Positions 28,272 through 38,443 are shown, counted from the first letter of the stretch. The stretch is 64,000 nt of DNA from Burkholderiales bacterium (GCA_030604135.1 JAUVWL010000005.1:150033-214032); one strand, 5' to 3'. The notes: generated from the sequence alone by a model not told the origin. Made by a program: numbers and translations.

Positions 28272-29363
28272 TCAAGTGTCCTTCGAGATCTTGATGCTCG
28301 GAAACTTGCTGGAGAAGTCCTTGGCCTTGGCCGCAATCTTCACCGCCACCTGGCGGGCCACCGTCTTGTAGATGTTGGCGATCTCGCCCTCGGGGTCGGC
28401 CACCACGCTGGGCATGCCACTGTCGGCCTGCACCCGGATCGACATGTTCAGCGGCAGCGAGCCCAGGTAGTCGGTGCCCACCTCGGCAGCCATGTTCTTG
28501 CCGCCATCGGCACCGAAGATGTGCTCCACATGACCACAGTTCGGGCAGCAGTAGACGGCCATGTTCTCCACGATGCCCAGGATGGGCACGCCCACCTTGT
28601 CGAACATCTTGATGCCCTTGCGCGCATCCAGCAGGGCAATGTCCTGCGGCGTGGTCACGATGACCGCCCCGGTCATCGGCACCCGCTGGCTCAGGGTCAG
28701 CTGGATGTCGCCGGTGCCCGGGGGCATGTCCACCAGCAGGTAGTCCAGCTCCTTCCAGTTGGTCTGGCGCAGCAGCTGCTCCAGCGCCTGCGTGGCCATA
28801 GGGCCGCGCCAGATCATGGCCTCGTCCTTGTCCACCAGGAAACCGATCGAAATCACCTGCACACCGTAGTTCTCCAGCGGCTCCATGGTCTTGCCATCGG
28901 TGCTCTCCGGGCGACCCTCGATGCCCATCATCATGGGCTGGCTGGGGCCGTAGATGTCGGCATCCAGAATACCCACCTTGGCACCTTCAGCGGCCAGCGC
29001 CAGCGCCAGGTTGACGGTGGTCGTGCTCTTGCCCACGCCCCCCTTGCCCGAGGCCACCGCCACGATGTTCTTCACATTGGGCAGCAACTGCACGCCACGT
29101 TGCACCGCGTGAGCGATGATCTTGCTGTACAGGTTGACCGATACGTTCTCGACACCCTTCACCTCCTTGGCGGCGGCGATGAGCGCACGCCGAAGTGCCG
29201 GGATCTGGCTCTTGGCCGGATAACCCAGCTCGACGTCGAAGGACACATCCCCCTCCTGCACCTGCAGGTTCTTCAGGGCCTTGGTGGACACGAAGTCCTT
29301 GCCGGTGTTCGGGTCGGTGACGGCCTGCAGGGCTTGGAGCAGGGCTTGGGAATCGACGGCCAT
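28272..29363 (-). CDS. apbC: Iron-sulfur cluster carrier protein Mrp/ApbC
   Basis: 363-residue P-loop ATPase of the Mrp/NBP35 family that binds and transfers Fe-S clusters to apo-proteins in the cytoplasm. An N-terminal MIP18/DUF59 domain (about 1-85) is followed by the deviant Walker [12 protein letters not shown], the switch segment [11 protein letters not shown] and the cluster-binding CPNC motif ([14 protein letters not shown]). The frame is open to 29447, but the ATG at 29363 with AGGAG (complement of 29374-29378) fits the family start. It is divergent from metG, an arrangement common in Comamonadaceae. Confidence 0.95.
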   Translation of the reverse strand: MAVDSQALLQALQAVTDPNTGKDFVSTKALKNLQVQEGDVSFDVELGYPAKSQIPALRRALIAAAKEVKGVENVSVNLYSKIIAHAVQRGVQLLPNVKNIVAVASGKGGVGKSTTTVNLALALAAEGAKVGILDADIYGPSQPMMMGIEGRPESTDGKTMEPLENYGVQVISIGFLVDKDEAMIWRGPMATQALEQLLRQTNWKELDYLLVDMPPGTGDIQLTLSQRVPMTGAVIVTTPQDIALLDARKGIKMFDKVGVPILGIVENMAVYCCPNCGHVEHIFGADGGKNMAAEVGTDYLGSLPLNMSIRVQADSGMPSVVADPEGEIANIYKTVARQVAVKIAAKAKDFSSKFPSIKISKDT

Positions 29364-29474
29364 GGAAGCGGGTCTCCTGTGGGACGGGACGGGAATCGTT
29401 GAAATTGGCCCGAAGTCTACCCGCCGCCCGGACCACCCTCCATTCACCCAGCGACCATGAGGGCATCGGCCACC

Positions 29475-29490
29475 TAAAATCGGGGGTTTT
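29475..29490 (+). promoter_or_regulatory. Putative -10 element of metG with TAAAATC-G-TTTT motif
   Basis: TAAAAT at 29475-29480 lies 39 bp before the metG ATG and is followed by CGGGGGTTTT. A near-identical TAAAATCCGGGTTTT stands before the DUF3460 gene (34395). No good -35 hexamer is visible. Confidence 0.35.
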
Positions 29491-29518
29491 CCCCAGCCGC
29501 CACCGAAAGATTGCTGCC

Positions 29519-31573
29519 ATGAGCCAGCGCCGCCTGTTCGTCACCACCGCCCTGCCCTATGCCAACGGCCATTTCCACATCGGCCACATCATGGAATACA
29601 TCCAGGCCGACATCTGGGTGCGGTTCCAGCGCATGCAGGGCCACGAAGTGCACTTCGTCTGCGCCGACGACGCGCACGGTGCGCCGATCATGATCGCGGC
29701 CGAGAAGGCCGGAAAGACACCGCAGCAGTTCGTGGCCGACATCGCCGCCGGCCGCAAACCCTACCTGGACGGATTTCACATTGGCTTTGACAACTGGCAC
29801 AGCACCGATGGACCAGAGAACCACCAGCTGGCCCAGGACATCTACCGCGCCCTCAAGTCCAACGACCTGATCGAGACCCGCACCATCGAACAGTTCTTCG
29901 ACCCCGAGAAGAACATGTTCCTGCCCGACCGCTTCATCAAGGGCGAATGCCCCAAGTGCGGCGCCAAGGACCAGTACGGTGACAACTGCGAGGTCTGCGG
30001 CGCGGTCTACGCGCCCACCGAGCTCAAGAACCCCTACTCGGCCCTGTCCGGCGCGACGCCGGTACTCAAGACCTCGGACCATTTCTTCTTCAAGCTGTCC
30101 GACCCGCGCTGCCTGGCCTTCCTGGACCAGTGGACGCAAAGTGGTGCGGTACAGCCCGAGGTGCTCAACAAGATCGCCGAATGGATCGAACCGGGCCCGG
30201 ACGGCAAGCCCAAGATGGGCGACTGGGACATCAGCCGCGATGCGCCCTACTTCGGCATCGAGATCCCCGACGCACCGGGCAAGTACTTCTACGTCTGGCT
30301 GGACGCACCCATCGGCTACCTGGCCTCGCTCAAGAACTACTTCGGCAAGACCGGCCGCGACTATGACGCCTTCATGGCCGACCCGGCCACCGAGCAATAC
30401 CACTTCATCGGCAAGGACATCATCACCTTCCACACCCTGTTCTGGCCGGCGATGCTCAAGTTCAGTGGCCGCAAGGTACCCAATGCGGTGTTCGTGCACG
30501 GTTTCCTGACCATCAACAACGGCGAGAAGATGAGCAAGAGCCGGGGCACCGGCCTGGATCCGCTCAAGTACCTGGGCCTGGGCATGAACCCCGAGTGGCT
30601 GCGCTACTACCTGGCCGCCAAGCTCACCGGCAAGAACGAAGACGTCGACTTCAACGCCGAAGACTTCATGCTGCGCGTCAACAGCGACCTGATCGGCAAG
30701 TACGTCAACATCGCCTCGCGCGCCGCCGGCTTCATTGCCAAGCGCTTTGACGGCCAGCTGGGCGCCGTCTCGGCCGACGGCGACGCGCTGCTCGACCACA
30801 TCCAGAGCGCCGCCCCCGCCGTGGCCGAGCTGTACGCCGAGCGCGAATACGGCAAGGCCCTGCGCGAGATCATGCAGCTGGCCGACCGCGTCAACGCCTA
30901 TGTCGACCAGAACAAACCCTGGGAACTGGCCAAACAGGAAGGCATGGACGGCCGACTGCAGGATGTGTGCACCACCTGCATCGAAGCCTTCCGCCTGATC
31001 TCGCTCTACCTCAAGCCGGTGCTGCCCGCCCTGGTGGCCAACGTCGAGACCTTCCTGCAGATCCAGCCGCTGGGCTTTGCCGATGCCAGCCGCCTGCTGG
31101 GCGCCGGGCACCGCATCGGTGCCTACCAGCACCTGATGCAACGCGTCGACATCAAGCAGCTCGATGCCCTCTTTGAACCACCTCCGACACCCGAGGAGCC
31201 CAAGGCGGTGCCCGGTGGCGAACCGATCGCCGAGACCATCTCCATCGACGACTTCGCCAAGGTCGACCTGCGCATCGCCCAGATCGTCAAGTGCGAGGCG
31301 GTCGAAGGTTCGACCAAACTGCTGCGACTCACGCTCGATGTGGGCGAGGGCAAGACCCGCAACGTGTTCAGCGGCATTGCCAGCATGTACAAGCCCGAAG
31401 ACCTGGAGGGCAAGCTGACGGTGATGGTGGCCAACCTGGCGCCGCGCAAGATGAAGTTCGGCATCAGCGAAGGCATGGTACTGGCCGCCAGCCATGGCGA
31501 CGAGAGGGCCCAGCCGGGCATCTACGTGCTGCAGCCCTGGCCGGGTGCACAGCCGGGCATGCGCGTGCGCTGA
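29519..31573 (+). CDS. metG: Methionyl-tRNA synthetase
   Basis: 684 residues. A class I catalytic core begins with [12 protein letters not shown] (HIGH motif 18-23), followed by a zinc knuckle [18 protein letters not shown]. The KMSKS loop appears as [11 protein letters not shown], then an alpha-helical anticodon-binding domain. A C-terminal tRNA-binding OB-fold ([23 protein letters not shown] onward) marks the dimeric MetRS form. The enzyme charges tRNA-Met with methionine using ATP. The frame extends upstream to 29399; the ATG at 29519 gives the conserved start [17 protein letters not shown]. Confidence 0.97.
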   Translation: MSQRRLFVTTALPYANGHFHIGHIMEYIQADIWVRFQRMQGHEVHFVCADDAHGAPIMIAAEKAGKTPQQFVADIAAGRKPYLDGFHIGFDNWHSTDGPENHQLAQDIYRALKSNDLIETRTIEQFFDPEKNMFLPDRFIKGECPKCGAKDQYGDNCEVCGAVYAPTELKNPYSALSGATPVLKTSDHFFFKLSDPRCLAFLDQWTQSGAVQPEVLNKIAEWIEPGPDGKPKMGDWDISRDAPYFGIEIPDAPGKYFYVWLDAPIGYLASLKNYFGKTGRDYDAFMADPATEQYHFIGKDIITFHTLFWPAMLKFSGRKVPNAVFVHGFLTINNGEKMSKSRGTGLDPLKYLGLGMNPEWLRYYLAAKLTGKNEDVDFNAEDFMLRVNSDLIGKYVNIASRAAGFIAKRFDGQLGAVSADGDALLDHIQSAAPAVAELYAEREYGKALREIMQLADRVNAYVDQNKPWELAKQEGMDGRLQDVCTTCIEAFRLISLYLKPVLPALVANVETFLQIQPLGFADASRLLGAGHRIGAYQHLMQRVDIKQLDALFEPPPTPEEPKAVPGGEPIAETISIDDFAKVDLRIAQIVKCEAVEGSTKLLRLTLDVGEGKTRNVFSGIASMYKPEDLEGKLTVMVANLAPRKMKFGISEGMVLAASHGDERAQPGIYVLQPWPGAQPGMRVR

Positions 31574-31653
31574 ACCTGGGATCGGGTAAACCCCGATACA
31601 ACGAAGCGCCTCTTGTCAGCTTCGCGAACCCCCAAAAAAGCTAGCATCGGTCC

Positions 31654-33297
31654 ATGCTTCAAGGTCTGCCCCCGCTTGCGCCCTTTCGCCCCCGGCTGCT
31701 GAGCGACATCAGGACCTACAACCGCGACCGCTTTGTGCGCGATGCTGGTGCCGGTGCCACCGTCGGCATCGTGGCCTTGCCACTGGCCATGGCCTTCGCC
31801 ATTGCCTCGGGACTCAGCCCCGAGGCCGGCCTGTGGACGGCCATCATCGCCGGCTTCATCATCTCGGCCCTGGGTGGCACTTCGGTGCAGATCGGTGGAC
31901 CGGCCGGCGCCTTCATCGTCATTGTGTACGGCATCGTCGAGCGCTATGGCCTGGCCAACCTGCTGATATCGACCATCAGCGCCGGCGTGCTGCTGTTCCT
32001 GCTGGGCCTGTTCCGGCTCGGCACCCTGGTGCGCTACGTGCCGGTCAGTGTCGTGATCGGCTTCACCAATGGCATTGCCGTGCTGATCGGACTGTCCCAG
32101 CTGCGCGATTGGTTCGGGCTTGAGATCGGCAAGATGCCCGCCGACTTCTTCAGCCAGATCGCCACCATCTGGCGCCACATCGAAACTTTCAACCCCTGGG
32201 CCTTCGGACTGGGGGTGGTCTGTGTCGTCGGCCTGTTCATCTGGCCCCAGCTGTGGGCGGTCGACTCGCAGTTCCGGCGCCAACTGGAGAAGATCGAGAC
32301 CGTCAGCGCGCTCAAGGCCACGTCCCGGCTGCCGGCGCCCGTGGTGGCCCTGGTCACCCTGTCGCTGGCAGCCTGGCTGATGCAGTTGCCGGTGGAGACC
32401 ATCGGCAGCCGTTTCGGCGGCATTCCGCAAAGCCTCCCGGTGTTCCAGCTGCCCGACTTTTCCTGGGAAACCGTGCGTCTGCTGGTGGTCCCCACCCTGA
32501 CCATCGCCCTTCTGGGCGCGATCGAGTCCCTGCTGTGCGCCCGCGTGGCCGACCAGCTCAGTGACACACCCAAGCACGACCCCAATCAGGAGCTCATGGC
32601 CCAGGGTGTGGCCAATGCGGTCGTGCCCTTCTTCGGCGGCATGCCCGCCACCGGCACCATCGCCCGCACCGTCACCAACATCCGGGCCGGTGCCACTTCG
32701 CCGGTGGCCGGCATCGTCCATGCCGCCACGCTGGCGCTGGTGGTGCTGGCGGCGGCGCCGCTGGCGCAGCACATCCCGCTTGCGGTGCTGGCCGGTGTGC
32801 TGCTGTTCGTGGCCTGGAACATGGGCGAGTGGAAGGAGTTCGGGCGACTGAAGCACTTTTCCAACCACTACCGCCTCATGATGGTCTCCACCTTCCTGGT
32901 GACCATCGTGTTCGACCTGACTGTGGCGGTGGAACTCGGCCTGGTGCTGGCCGTGGTGCTGTTCGTGCGGCGCCAGAGCGAGATCTTCCGGGCCGAAGCG
33001 GTGGCCAGCACCGAACAGCAGCTGACCTTCCGGCTGTTCGGCTCGCTGTTCTTCGGCGCCGTCGCCAAGATCGACCCCATCGTGGCGGCCGTCGAAGCCA
33101 GCCGGCAGCCGGTCAACGTCATGCTCGATGCCACCCAGCTGATTTCCCTGGACACCACCGGTCTGGACGCACTGGAGCAGCTGCACAAGGTCATCACGAA
33201 GCGGGGGGGCCACCTGGGCATCATCGGCCTGAACGAACAGCCCCGGTCGCTGATGGAGCGCTCGGGATTTGCCCAGCACCTGCACACCTTCCAGTAA
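31654..33297 (+). CDS. SulP-family anion transporter with STAS domain
   Basis: 547 residues with about 10-12 hydrophobic segments from residue 30 to 430. SulP landmarks include GLSPEAGLWTAIIAGFIISALGGTSVQIGGPAGAF and PFFGGMPATGTIARTVTNIRAGATSPVAGI. A C-terminal STAS domain (about 450-547) contains MLDATQLISLDTTGLDALEQL. SulP proteins carry sulfate, bicarbonate or other anions. The next gene, 11 bp downstream, is a divergent carbonic-anhydrase-like protein. SulP plus carbonic anhydrase is a recurring bacterial pairing that suggests bicarbonate rather than sulfate; substrate choice is inference. Confidence 0.9.
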   Translation: MLQGLPPLAPFRPRLLSDIRTYNRDRFVRDAGAGATVGIVALPLAMAFAIASGLSPEAGLWTAIIAGFIISALGGTSVQIGGPAGAFIVIVYGIVERYGLANLLISTISAGVLLFLLGLFRLGTLVRYVPVSVVIGFTNGIAVLIGLSQLRDWFGLEIGKMPADFFSQIATIWRHIETFNPWAFGLGVVCVVGLFIWPQLWAVDSQFRRQLEKIETVSALKATSRLPAPVVALVTLSLAAWLMQLPVETIGSRFGGIPQSLPVFQLPDFSWETVRLLVVPTLTIALLGAIESLLCARVADQLSDTPKHDPNQELMAQGVANAVVPFFGGMPATGTIARTVTNIRAGATSPVAGIVHAATLALVVLAAAPLAQHIPLAVLAGVLLFVAWNMGEWKEFGRLKHFSNHYRLMMVSTFLVTIVFDLTVAVELGLVLAVVLFVRRQSEIFRAEAVASTEQQLTFRLFGSLFFGAVAKIDPIVAAVEASRQPVNVMLDATQLISLDTTGLDALEQLHKVITKRGGHLGIIGLNEQPRSLMERSGFAQHLHTFQ

Positions 33298-33308
33298 CAC
33301 CCGCCCGC

Positions 33309-34373
33309 ATGCCAGCCAGCACCGTTCCCCTGCACAGCCCCATCGCAGATCGCATCGACTGGCTGTTCGACCTGGCAAGGCGCCACGCACTGGAATACGC
33401 CAGCCCGGAGGCCTGGCTGGCCCGCCAGCGCTACCTGGCCCAGCACCCGACCGCCATCCTGGTGATGAAATGCATGGACGGGCGCATCAACATCCCGATC
33501 GCCACCCGGACCCCCAAGGGCATCATCCTGCCCTTCCGCAACCTGGGTGGCATCTTCAACCTCGGTTGGCCGCACCTGGGCGAAACCCTGACCGGGGCCA
33601 TGGACAAGATCGTCCGCAGTGGCCGCCAGGCGCTGTTTGTCATCACCTACCACTACTCCAAAGGTGACGAACGGCGCGGCTGTGCGGGCTTTCACTACCG
33701 AACCGCCGACGCGCGTGCCCACACCTTCGAGATCCGGCGTGAGGTCTCCACCCTGTTCGGCGCCAGCCACGGCACCGTCTACCCGCTGGTCTGCGGTTTC
33801 GAGACCGATGAAGAAGCCTTGGTGGTGCACGGACTGGACGGCCAGATCCTGAACATGGCCGACCTGTCCGAGGCCGATCTGCCGGGCCTGCCCGCGCGCC
33901 TGCAGGCCCTGCTGCCCGACATGCCCACCCAGGTGAGGGCCGACCTGCTGCCCCTGCTGGAGGGCAACCTGCGCCACATTGCGGCGCTGCGACAGACCGA
34001 GAGGGCACTGGACATCGAGCACCGCGAATGGATGCTGTGCATCGGCCGTGGCTTTGACTGGCTGCACCTGCCCAACCTGGCCCTCATCATTGGTCCGTAC
34101 AGCCCCGACCTGGCCGATCCCATCCGCAAGGCGGCGGGCATCATCCGGGCCAACATGCGCGCCGGCCGCATACCGAACGACGGCTTTCTGGTGCTGTCCT
34201 CCGTGCCCTACGAAGACATCGGTGTCGACCGGGCCCGCGCCGTCCTCAAGTCCGATTTCATGGCCGATTTCACCGCCAACGTGGTGCGGCAGGACTTCCC
34301 GGACCTGGCCCCCCTGATGGCCGTGCGCAAGACCGTGCTGAACTGGCACAGCCGGTCGGTCGAGCCGCTCTGA
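33309..34373 (+). CDS. Divergent carbonic-anhydrase-like protein paired with SulP transporter
   Basis: 354 residues, no signal peptide. VMKCMDGRINIP (Cys55-x-Asp57-x-Arg59) resembles the zinc Cys plus Asp/Arg dyad of beta carbonic anhydrases. Further on, TYHYSKGDERRGCAGF supplies His115 and Cys125. In canonical beta enzymes the second pair is spaced H-x2-C, whereas here ten residues separate them. This is closer to the carboxysomal CsoSCA layout, where the His and Cys are 11 apart. The C-terminal half (about 170-354) is not recognised. It overlaps neither neighbour but follows the SulP gene by 11 bp. Probable role: interconversion of CO2 and bicarbonate, or sensing; activity is unproven. Confidence 0.6.
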   Translation: MPASTVPLHSPIADRIDWLFDLARRHALEYASPEAWLARQRYLAQHPTAILVMKCMDGRINIPIATRTPKGIILPFRNLGGIFNLGWPHLGETLTGAMDKIVRSGRQALFVITYHYSKGDERRGCAGFHYRTADARAHTFEIRREVSTLFGASHGTVYPLVCGFETDEEALVVHGLDGQILNMADLSEADLPGLPARLQALLPDMPTQVRADLLPLLEGNLRHIAALRQTERALDIEHREWMLCIGRGFDWLHLPNLALIIGPYSPDLADPIRKAAGIIRANMRAGRIPNDGFLVLSSVPYEDIGVDRARAVLKSDFMADFTANVVRQDFPDLAPLMAVRKTVLNWHSRSVEPL

Positions 34374-34394
34374 GCGGCCGCGTCCGGCCCCCGG

Positions 34395-34409
34395 TAAAAT
34401 CCGGGTTTT
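34395..34409 (+). promoter_or_regulatory. Putative -10 element of DUF3460-scpA operon
   Basis: TAAAAT at 34395-34400 followed by CCGGGTTTT, 25 bp before the DUF3460 ATG. It matches the motif before metG (29475). No clear -35 element is visible. Confidence 0.35.
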
Positions 34410-34425
34410 CACCGACGCCAGCACC

Positions 34426-34638
34426 ATGTCGATCTTTGCCCGTCCGCACTACACCTCCGATGCGACCGACTTCATCGAGTCGCTCAAGGCCGCCCGCCCC
34501 GAGATCGAGCAGGAACAGCGCCACGGGCGCTCGCTGCTCTGGGACAAGCAGGTGGACCGCGCATTCCAGGCCGAGGCCGAGGCGGCCCGTGTGCCCCAGA
34601 AGCCCTACGTCTACCAGACCGGCTCCGATCACACCTGA
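34426..34638 (+). CDS. DUF3460 family protein
   Basis: 70-residue soluble protein, MSIFARPHYTSDATDFIESL at the start and WDKQVDRAFQAEAEAARVPQKPYVYQ towards the end. This is a small conserved Betaproteobacterial family of unknown function that is regularly found just upstream of scpA, as here (21 bp). It is rich in charged helix-forming residues. Position suggests co-transcription with the condensin subunit gene, but nothing in the sequence reveals a role. Confidence 0.88.
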   Translation: MSIFARPHYTSDATDFIESLKAARPEIEQEQRHGRSLLWDKQVDRAFQAEAEAARVPQKPYVYQTGSDHT

Positions 34639-34659
34639 TCAGGCAAGGGTCCCCACCCG

Positions 34660-35514
34660 ATGAGCAGCGAGGCCAGCACCTCCCTCGACGATGCCCCCGA
34701 GGGTCTGGATGCCGTGCTGCCCACGGTGGTCGACCATGTGGCCATCGCCCGCCTCTACGGCGAGCCGCTGTTCGACCTGCCTCGCGACCTCTACATCCCG
34801 CCAGATGCACTGCGCGTGTTCCTCGAAGCCTTCGAGGGGCCGCTCGATCTGCTGCTCTACCTGATCCGCAAGCAGAATTTCAACATCCTCGACATCCCCA
34901 TGGCGGCGGTCACCCGCCAGTACCTGAGCTACGTCGACGAGATCCGCGCCTCCAACCTGGAGCTGGCAGCGGAATACCTGCTGATGGCGGCCATGCTGAT
35001 CGAAATCAAGTCGCGCATGCTTCTGCCGCCCAAAAAGACCGCCGAAGGCGAAGAGGCCGAAGACCCGCGCGCCGAGCTGGTGCGTCGTCTGCTGGAATAC
35101 GAGCAGATGAAGCTGGCCGCGCAGCGCCTGGCCGAGATGCCGCAATACGGTCGCGACTTCCTCAGAGCCCAGGTTTATGTCGAACAGGCCCTGGCACCCC
35201 GCTTTCCCGATGTGCATGTAGTCGACCTGCAGAGCGCGTGGCGTGACATCCTGCGCCGGGCCAAGCTCGTCCAGCACCACCGCATCAGCCGCGAAGAGCT
35301 GTCGGTGCGCGAACACATGAGCATCGTGTTGCGAAAACTGCAGGGCCGGCGCTTCGTCGAGTTTGGTGAGCTGTTCGACCCCGAGCGCGGCTCGCCAGTC
35401 CTCGTGGTCACCTTCATTGCCATGCTCGAACTGGCCAAAGAGACCCTGATCGAGCTGACGCAGGCCGAGGCCTTCGCCCCCATCTACGTCCGCCTCGCCT
35501 ACACCCCGAGCTAG
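34660..35514 (+). CDS. scpA: Segregation and condensation protein A
   Basis: 284-residue kleisin. The core motif FEGPLDLLLYLIRKQNFNILDIPMA (about 58-82) marks the N-terminal SMC-binding region. ELAAEYLLMAAMLIEIKSRMLLP follows, and the C-terminal winged-helix region contains VREHMSIVLRKLQGRRFVEFGELF. With SMC and ScpB it forms the bacterial condensin that compacts and segregates chromosomes. scpB is not adjacent. The first 45 residues form an acidic extension typical of Burkholderiales homologues. Confidence 0.95.
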   Translation: MSSEASTSLDDAPEGLDAVLPTVVDHVAIARLYGEPLFDLPRDLYIPPDALRVFLEAFEGPLDLLLYLIRKQNFNILDIPMAAVTRQYLSYVDEIRASNLELAAEYLLMAAMLIEIKSRMLLPPKKTAEGEEAEDPRAELVRRLLEYEQMKLAAQRLAEMPQYGRDFLRAQVYVEQALAPRFPDVHVVDLQSAWRDILRRAKLVQHHRISREELSVREHMSIVLRKLQGRRFVEFGELFDPERGSPVLVVTFIAMLELAKETLIELTQAEAFAPIYVRLAYTPS

Positions 35515-35567
35515 ACATGCCCCCCCGCGCTGAGCCGCTGGTTGACTGCGTGACCCCACCCGTGTCG

Positions 35568-35647
35568 GTCATTCCCGCGCACGCGGGAATCCACGACCAC
35601 CGACAGGGTCACCCTGCCAAAGGGACTCCCGCATTCGCGGGAGTGAC
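35568..35647. repeat. REP-like interspersed element with two hairpins
   Basis: An 80-bp element bounded by near-perfect terminal inverted repeats: GTCATTCCCGCG (35568-35579) and CGCGGGAGTGAC (35636-35647). Each end is itself a hairpin: ATTCCCGCG-CA-CGCGGGAAT (35571-35590) and ACTCCCGC-attc-GCGGGAGT (35625-35644). Such CATTCCCGCG elements are scattered through many Betaproteobacterial genomes. It fills most of the scpA-nadB gap and contains no gene. It may act as a transcript-end structure. Confidence 0.8.
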
Positions 35648-35724
35648 GCAGTCTTGTATGTTCTTGCTGCGCCACAGCACGGGCCGCGCCTCACCGGCAT
35701 CGAAACCAGTCTGAATCGTCCTTC

Positions 35725-37329
35725 ATGAGCAACACCCACGAATTCGATGTCTTGATCATCGGCAGCGGCTTGGCCGGCCTGACGGCGGCACTGCGGCTGG
35801 CGCCCGCCCACCGGGTGGCGGTGGTCACCAAACGTGGCATCTCCGACGGATCGAGCAACTGGGCGCAAGGCGGCATCGCGGCTGTGCTCGCCGAGGGCGA
35901 CAGCTACGCCTCCCATGTCGACGACACCCTGGTCGCCGGTGCGGGGCTGTGTGACCTGGAAGCCACGAAGTTCACGGTGGAGAACGCGCCGGCCGCCATC
36001 GCCTGGCTGCAGGAACTGGGCGTGCCCTTCTCGACCGAGAACGGCGAACTGCACCTCACCCGCGAAGGCGGTCACAGCCACCGGCGCATCGTGCACGCGA
36101 CCGACGCCACCGGCGCGGCCGTGCAGACCACCCTGAGTGAGCGCGCACGCGCCACACCCGGCATCACCTTCTTTGAAAACCACATGCTGGTGGACCTGAT
36201 CACCGACCGCAAGCTGGCCGGTTACCAGCCCGGTGGCGGTGCGGTCCGCTGCCACGGCGCCTACGTCCTTGACGTGGACCGCGACCAGGTCGACACCTTC
36301 AGCGCCCGCCACACCATCCTGGCCACGGGCGGCGCCGGCAAGGTCTACCTCTACACCACCAACCCCGACACCGCCACCGGCGACGGCATCGCCGCGGCCT
36401 GGCGGGCGGGCTGCCGGGTGGGCAACATGGAGTTCATCCAGTTCCACCCGACCTGCCTCTACCACCCGCACGTCAAAAACTTCCTGATCACCGAGGCGGT
36501 GCGCGGCGAAGGCGGACAGTTGAAGCTGCCGCCGCACCTGGGCAGCCACCGCTTCATGCCCGACCACGACCCGCGTGCCGAACTGGCCCCGCGCGACATC
36601 GTGGCCCGCGCGATCGACTTCGAGATGAAGAAGCACGGCCTGGACTGCGTGCACCTGGACATCTCGCACCAGAGCCCCGAGTTCCTGCGCGAGCACTTCC
36701 CCAACATCCTGGCGCGCTGCGCCGAACTGGGTATCGACATCACGCGCGAGCCGATCCCGGTGGTGCCCGCCGCCCACTACACCTGCGGTGGTGTGGTCAC
36801 CGACCTGTCCGGCCGCACCGACGTGATGGGTCTGTACGCCGTCGGCGAAACCACCTGCACCGGCCTGCACGGTGCCAACCGCCTGGCCAGCAATTCGCTG
36901 GTCGAATGCATGGTGTTTGCCCAGGCGGCCGTCGAGGCCATCCTCTCCTCGGCCGGCAGCCAGCGCCCGGCCGTGCCGCTGTGGGACGACAGCCGCGTCA
37001 CCGACGCCGACGAACAGGTCGTCATCTCGCACAACTGGGACGAACTGCGCCGCTTCATGTGGGACTATGTGGGCATTGTGCGCACCAACAAGCGGCTGGA
37101 GCGGGCTGCCCACCGCATCACCCTGCTGCAGCGCGAGATCCACGAGTTCTATTCCCAGTTCCACGTCACACGCGACCTGCTGGAACTGCGCAACCTGGTG
37201 CAGGTGGCCGACCTGATCGTCATGAGCGCCATGCTGAGACGCGAGAGCCGCGGCCTGCACTTCAGCCGCGACTATCCCGGCCTGCTGCCCGAAGCCAAAC
37301 CGACCATTCTGGTACCGCCCTCGCGATAG
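35725..37329 (+). CDS. nadB: L-aspartate oxidase
   Basis: 534-residue FAD-dependent enzyme that oxidises L-aspartate to iminoaspartate, the first step of de novo NAD synthesis. The Rossmann FAD motif [13 protein letters not shown] lies at about 11-23. The family signature [13 protein letters not shown] follows at about 43-55, and HPTCLYHP and EAVRGEGG fall in the substrate-binding region. The C-terminal helical domain (LWDYVGIVR type, here [17 protein letters not shown]) is complete. nadA and nadC lie nearby on the opposite strand, separated by a serine hydrolase gene. Length is normal for the family. Confidence 0.96.
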   Translation: MSNTHEFDVLIIGSGLAGLTAALRLAPAHRVAVVTKRGISDGSSNWAQGGIAAVLAEGDSYASHVDDTLVAGAGLCDLEATKFTVENAPAAIAWLQELGVPFSTENGELHLTREGGHSHRRIVHATDATGAAVQTTLSERARATPGITFFENHMLVDLITDRKLAGYQPGGGAVRCHGAYVLDVDRDQVDTFSARHTILATGGAGKVYLYTTNPDTATGDGIAAAWRAGCRVGNMEFIQFHPTCLYHPHVKNFLITEAVRGEGGQLKLPPHLGSHRFMPDHDPRAELAPRDIVARAIDFEMKKHGLDCVHLDISHQSPEFLREHFPNILARCAELGIDITREPIPVVPAAHYTCGGVVTDLSGRTDVMGLYAVGETTCTGLHGANRLASNSLVECMVFAQAAVEAILSSAGSQRPAVPLWDDSRVTDADEQVVISHNWDELRRFMWDYVGIVRTNKRLERAAHRITLLQREIHEFYSQFHVTRDLLELRNLVQVADLIVMSAMLRRESRGLHFSRDYPGLLPEAKPTILVPPSR

Positions 37330-37351
37330 GAGCCTGAGGGGAATTCGGGCA

Positions 37352-38416
37352 TCACCGGCTGCGCTGCAGCAGGTCCAGTGCCTGCATCATCAGCCGGTAC
37401 GGACGTCCGCGTCCTTCGATCTGATTGACCGTGCCGCTCAGTGTCCAGCGCCTGTCGGGGCAGTGAAAGGCAAAGGCGCCCGAAATGCCGGAGTGACCGA
37501 TCAGTTCAGGGTAGCGCCGACCCAGCGTCAGCCACCTTGGCATGGCAAAGCGCAACAGGCCCCCACCCGCCTGCAGCGGAAAAAAGATGCGTCGCCAGTC
37601 CTGCAGCGATGTCAGGGTGTCAGCGTCGCAAAAGTGACCACCGAACAAGGCCTGCGTGAAGCTCGTCATGTCATCGGCCGTGGACACCGCTCCCCCGTCC
37701 ACAGGCATGGACGCCATCGCCTGGGGAACCTCCAGTGTGCGCACCCCCAGACGCAGCGGCATGACCGGCATCCCCGGCCGGTAGAAAGCCGTGTCCTTCA
37801 GACCCAGCGGGTCGGTGACCAGTGTCGTCAGCGCCCGGTCCAGCGGCACCCCTGTCACGCGGCGGATCACCTCACCCAGCAGGTAGTAGTTGCTGTCGGA
37901 ATACAGGGCCCGCCGCCCTTGCCCCGGCGGAAAATGGGGCTTCATTTCGTCACGGGTCCAGCGCAGCACATCCGGCCAGCCATAGGCCTGGTCCTGCCCT
38001 GACAGCAGGCGGTTGGCAAAGCGCGACCCGTCGCGCCGCCGGCCTTCGAAATAGTCCGGCAGTCCGGAACAGTGGGCCATCAGGTGACGCACGCAGATCT
38101 GCCCGGTCAGGTCCTGACCTTTCCACCGGTGCAAGCCGTTCAGCTCCCCATCGGCAAAGAAACGCAGCACCGGGTCGTCCAGCCGCAGTTGTCCCTCACG
38201 CTGCAGCCGCAGCAGCATGGCCGTGACCAGCAGCTTGGAGGTCGAAGCCACAAAGAACGGGGTCTGTGAGGTGACCGGCTGACCCTGCCACTCTCCCCGG
38301 CAGGCCGACCAGCGCTCCCCGTCCCGGTCGATGCATAACACCACTTCCCGGACACGGCCGCGGCTCCCCCAGCCGTCTGTGAAACTCTTCAGCAAACGGT
38401 CCAGCTCGGCCTGCAT
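37352..38416 (-). CDS. Serine hydrolase of the beta-lactamase/class C (EstB-like) family
   Basis: 354 residues with the penicillin-binding-like serine hydrolase motifs: SxxK as STSK in FFVASTSKLLVTAML (about 55-70), the Tyr motif as YSDSNYYLLGEV, and HSG in the IGHSGISGAFAF segment near the C-terminus. There is no signal peptide, so it is probably cytoplasmic and more likely an esterase or amidase than a secreted beta-lactamase. It lies between nadB and nadA, which are otherwise neighbours in many relatives, and 27 bp downstream of nadA in the same direction. The substrate is unknown. Confidence 0.82.
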   Translation of the reverse strand: MQAELDRLLKSFTDGWGSRGRVREVVLCIDRDGERWSACRGEWQGQPVTSQTPFFVASTSKLLVTAMLLRLQREGQLRLDDPVLRFFADGELNGLHRWKGQDLTGQICVRHLMAHCSGLPDYFEGRRRDGSRFANRLLSGQDQAYGWPDVLRWTRDEMKPHFPPGQGRRALYSDSNYYLLGEVIRRVTGVPLDRALTTLVTDPLGLKDTAFYRPGMPVMPLRLGVRTLEVPQAMASMPVDGGAVSTADDMTSFTQALFGGHFCDADTLTSLQDWRRIFFPLQAGGGLLRFAMPRWLTLGRRYPELIGHSGISGAFAFHCPDRRWTLSGTVNQIEGRGRPYRLMMQALDLLQRSR

Positions 38417-38443
38417 CGTCGCGCGACCGTCATCCAGCAGGCG

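Noticed and set aside
29474..31495. 673-codon open frame antisense to metG
   Set aside because: It is fully covered by the strongly conserved methionyl-tRNA synthetase; the antisense product has no recognisable domain and is a high-GC artefact.
37352..38416. Beta-lactamase resistance gene
   Set aside because: The protein has SxxK and HSG-like motifs but no signal peptide, and beta-lactam hydrolysis needs periplasmic location; an esterase-type role is more likely.
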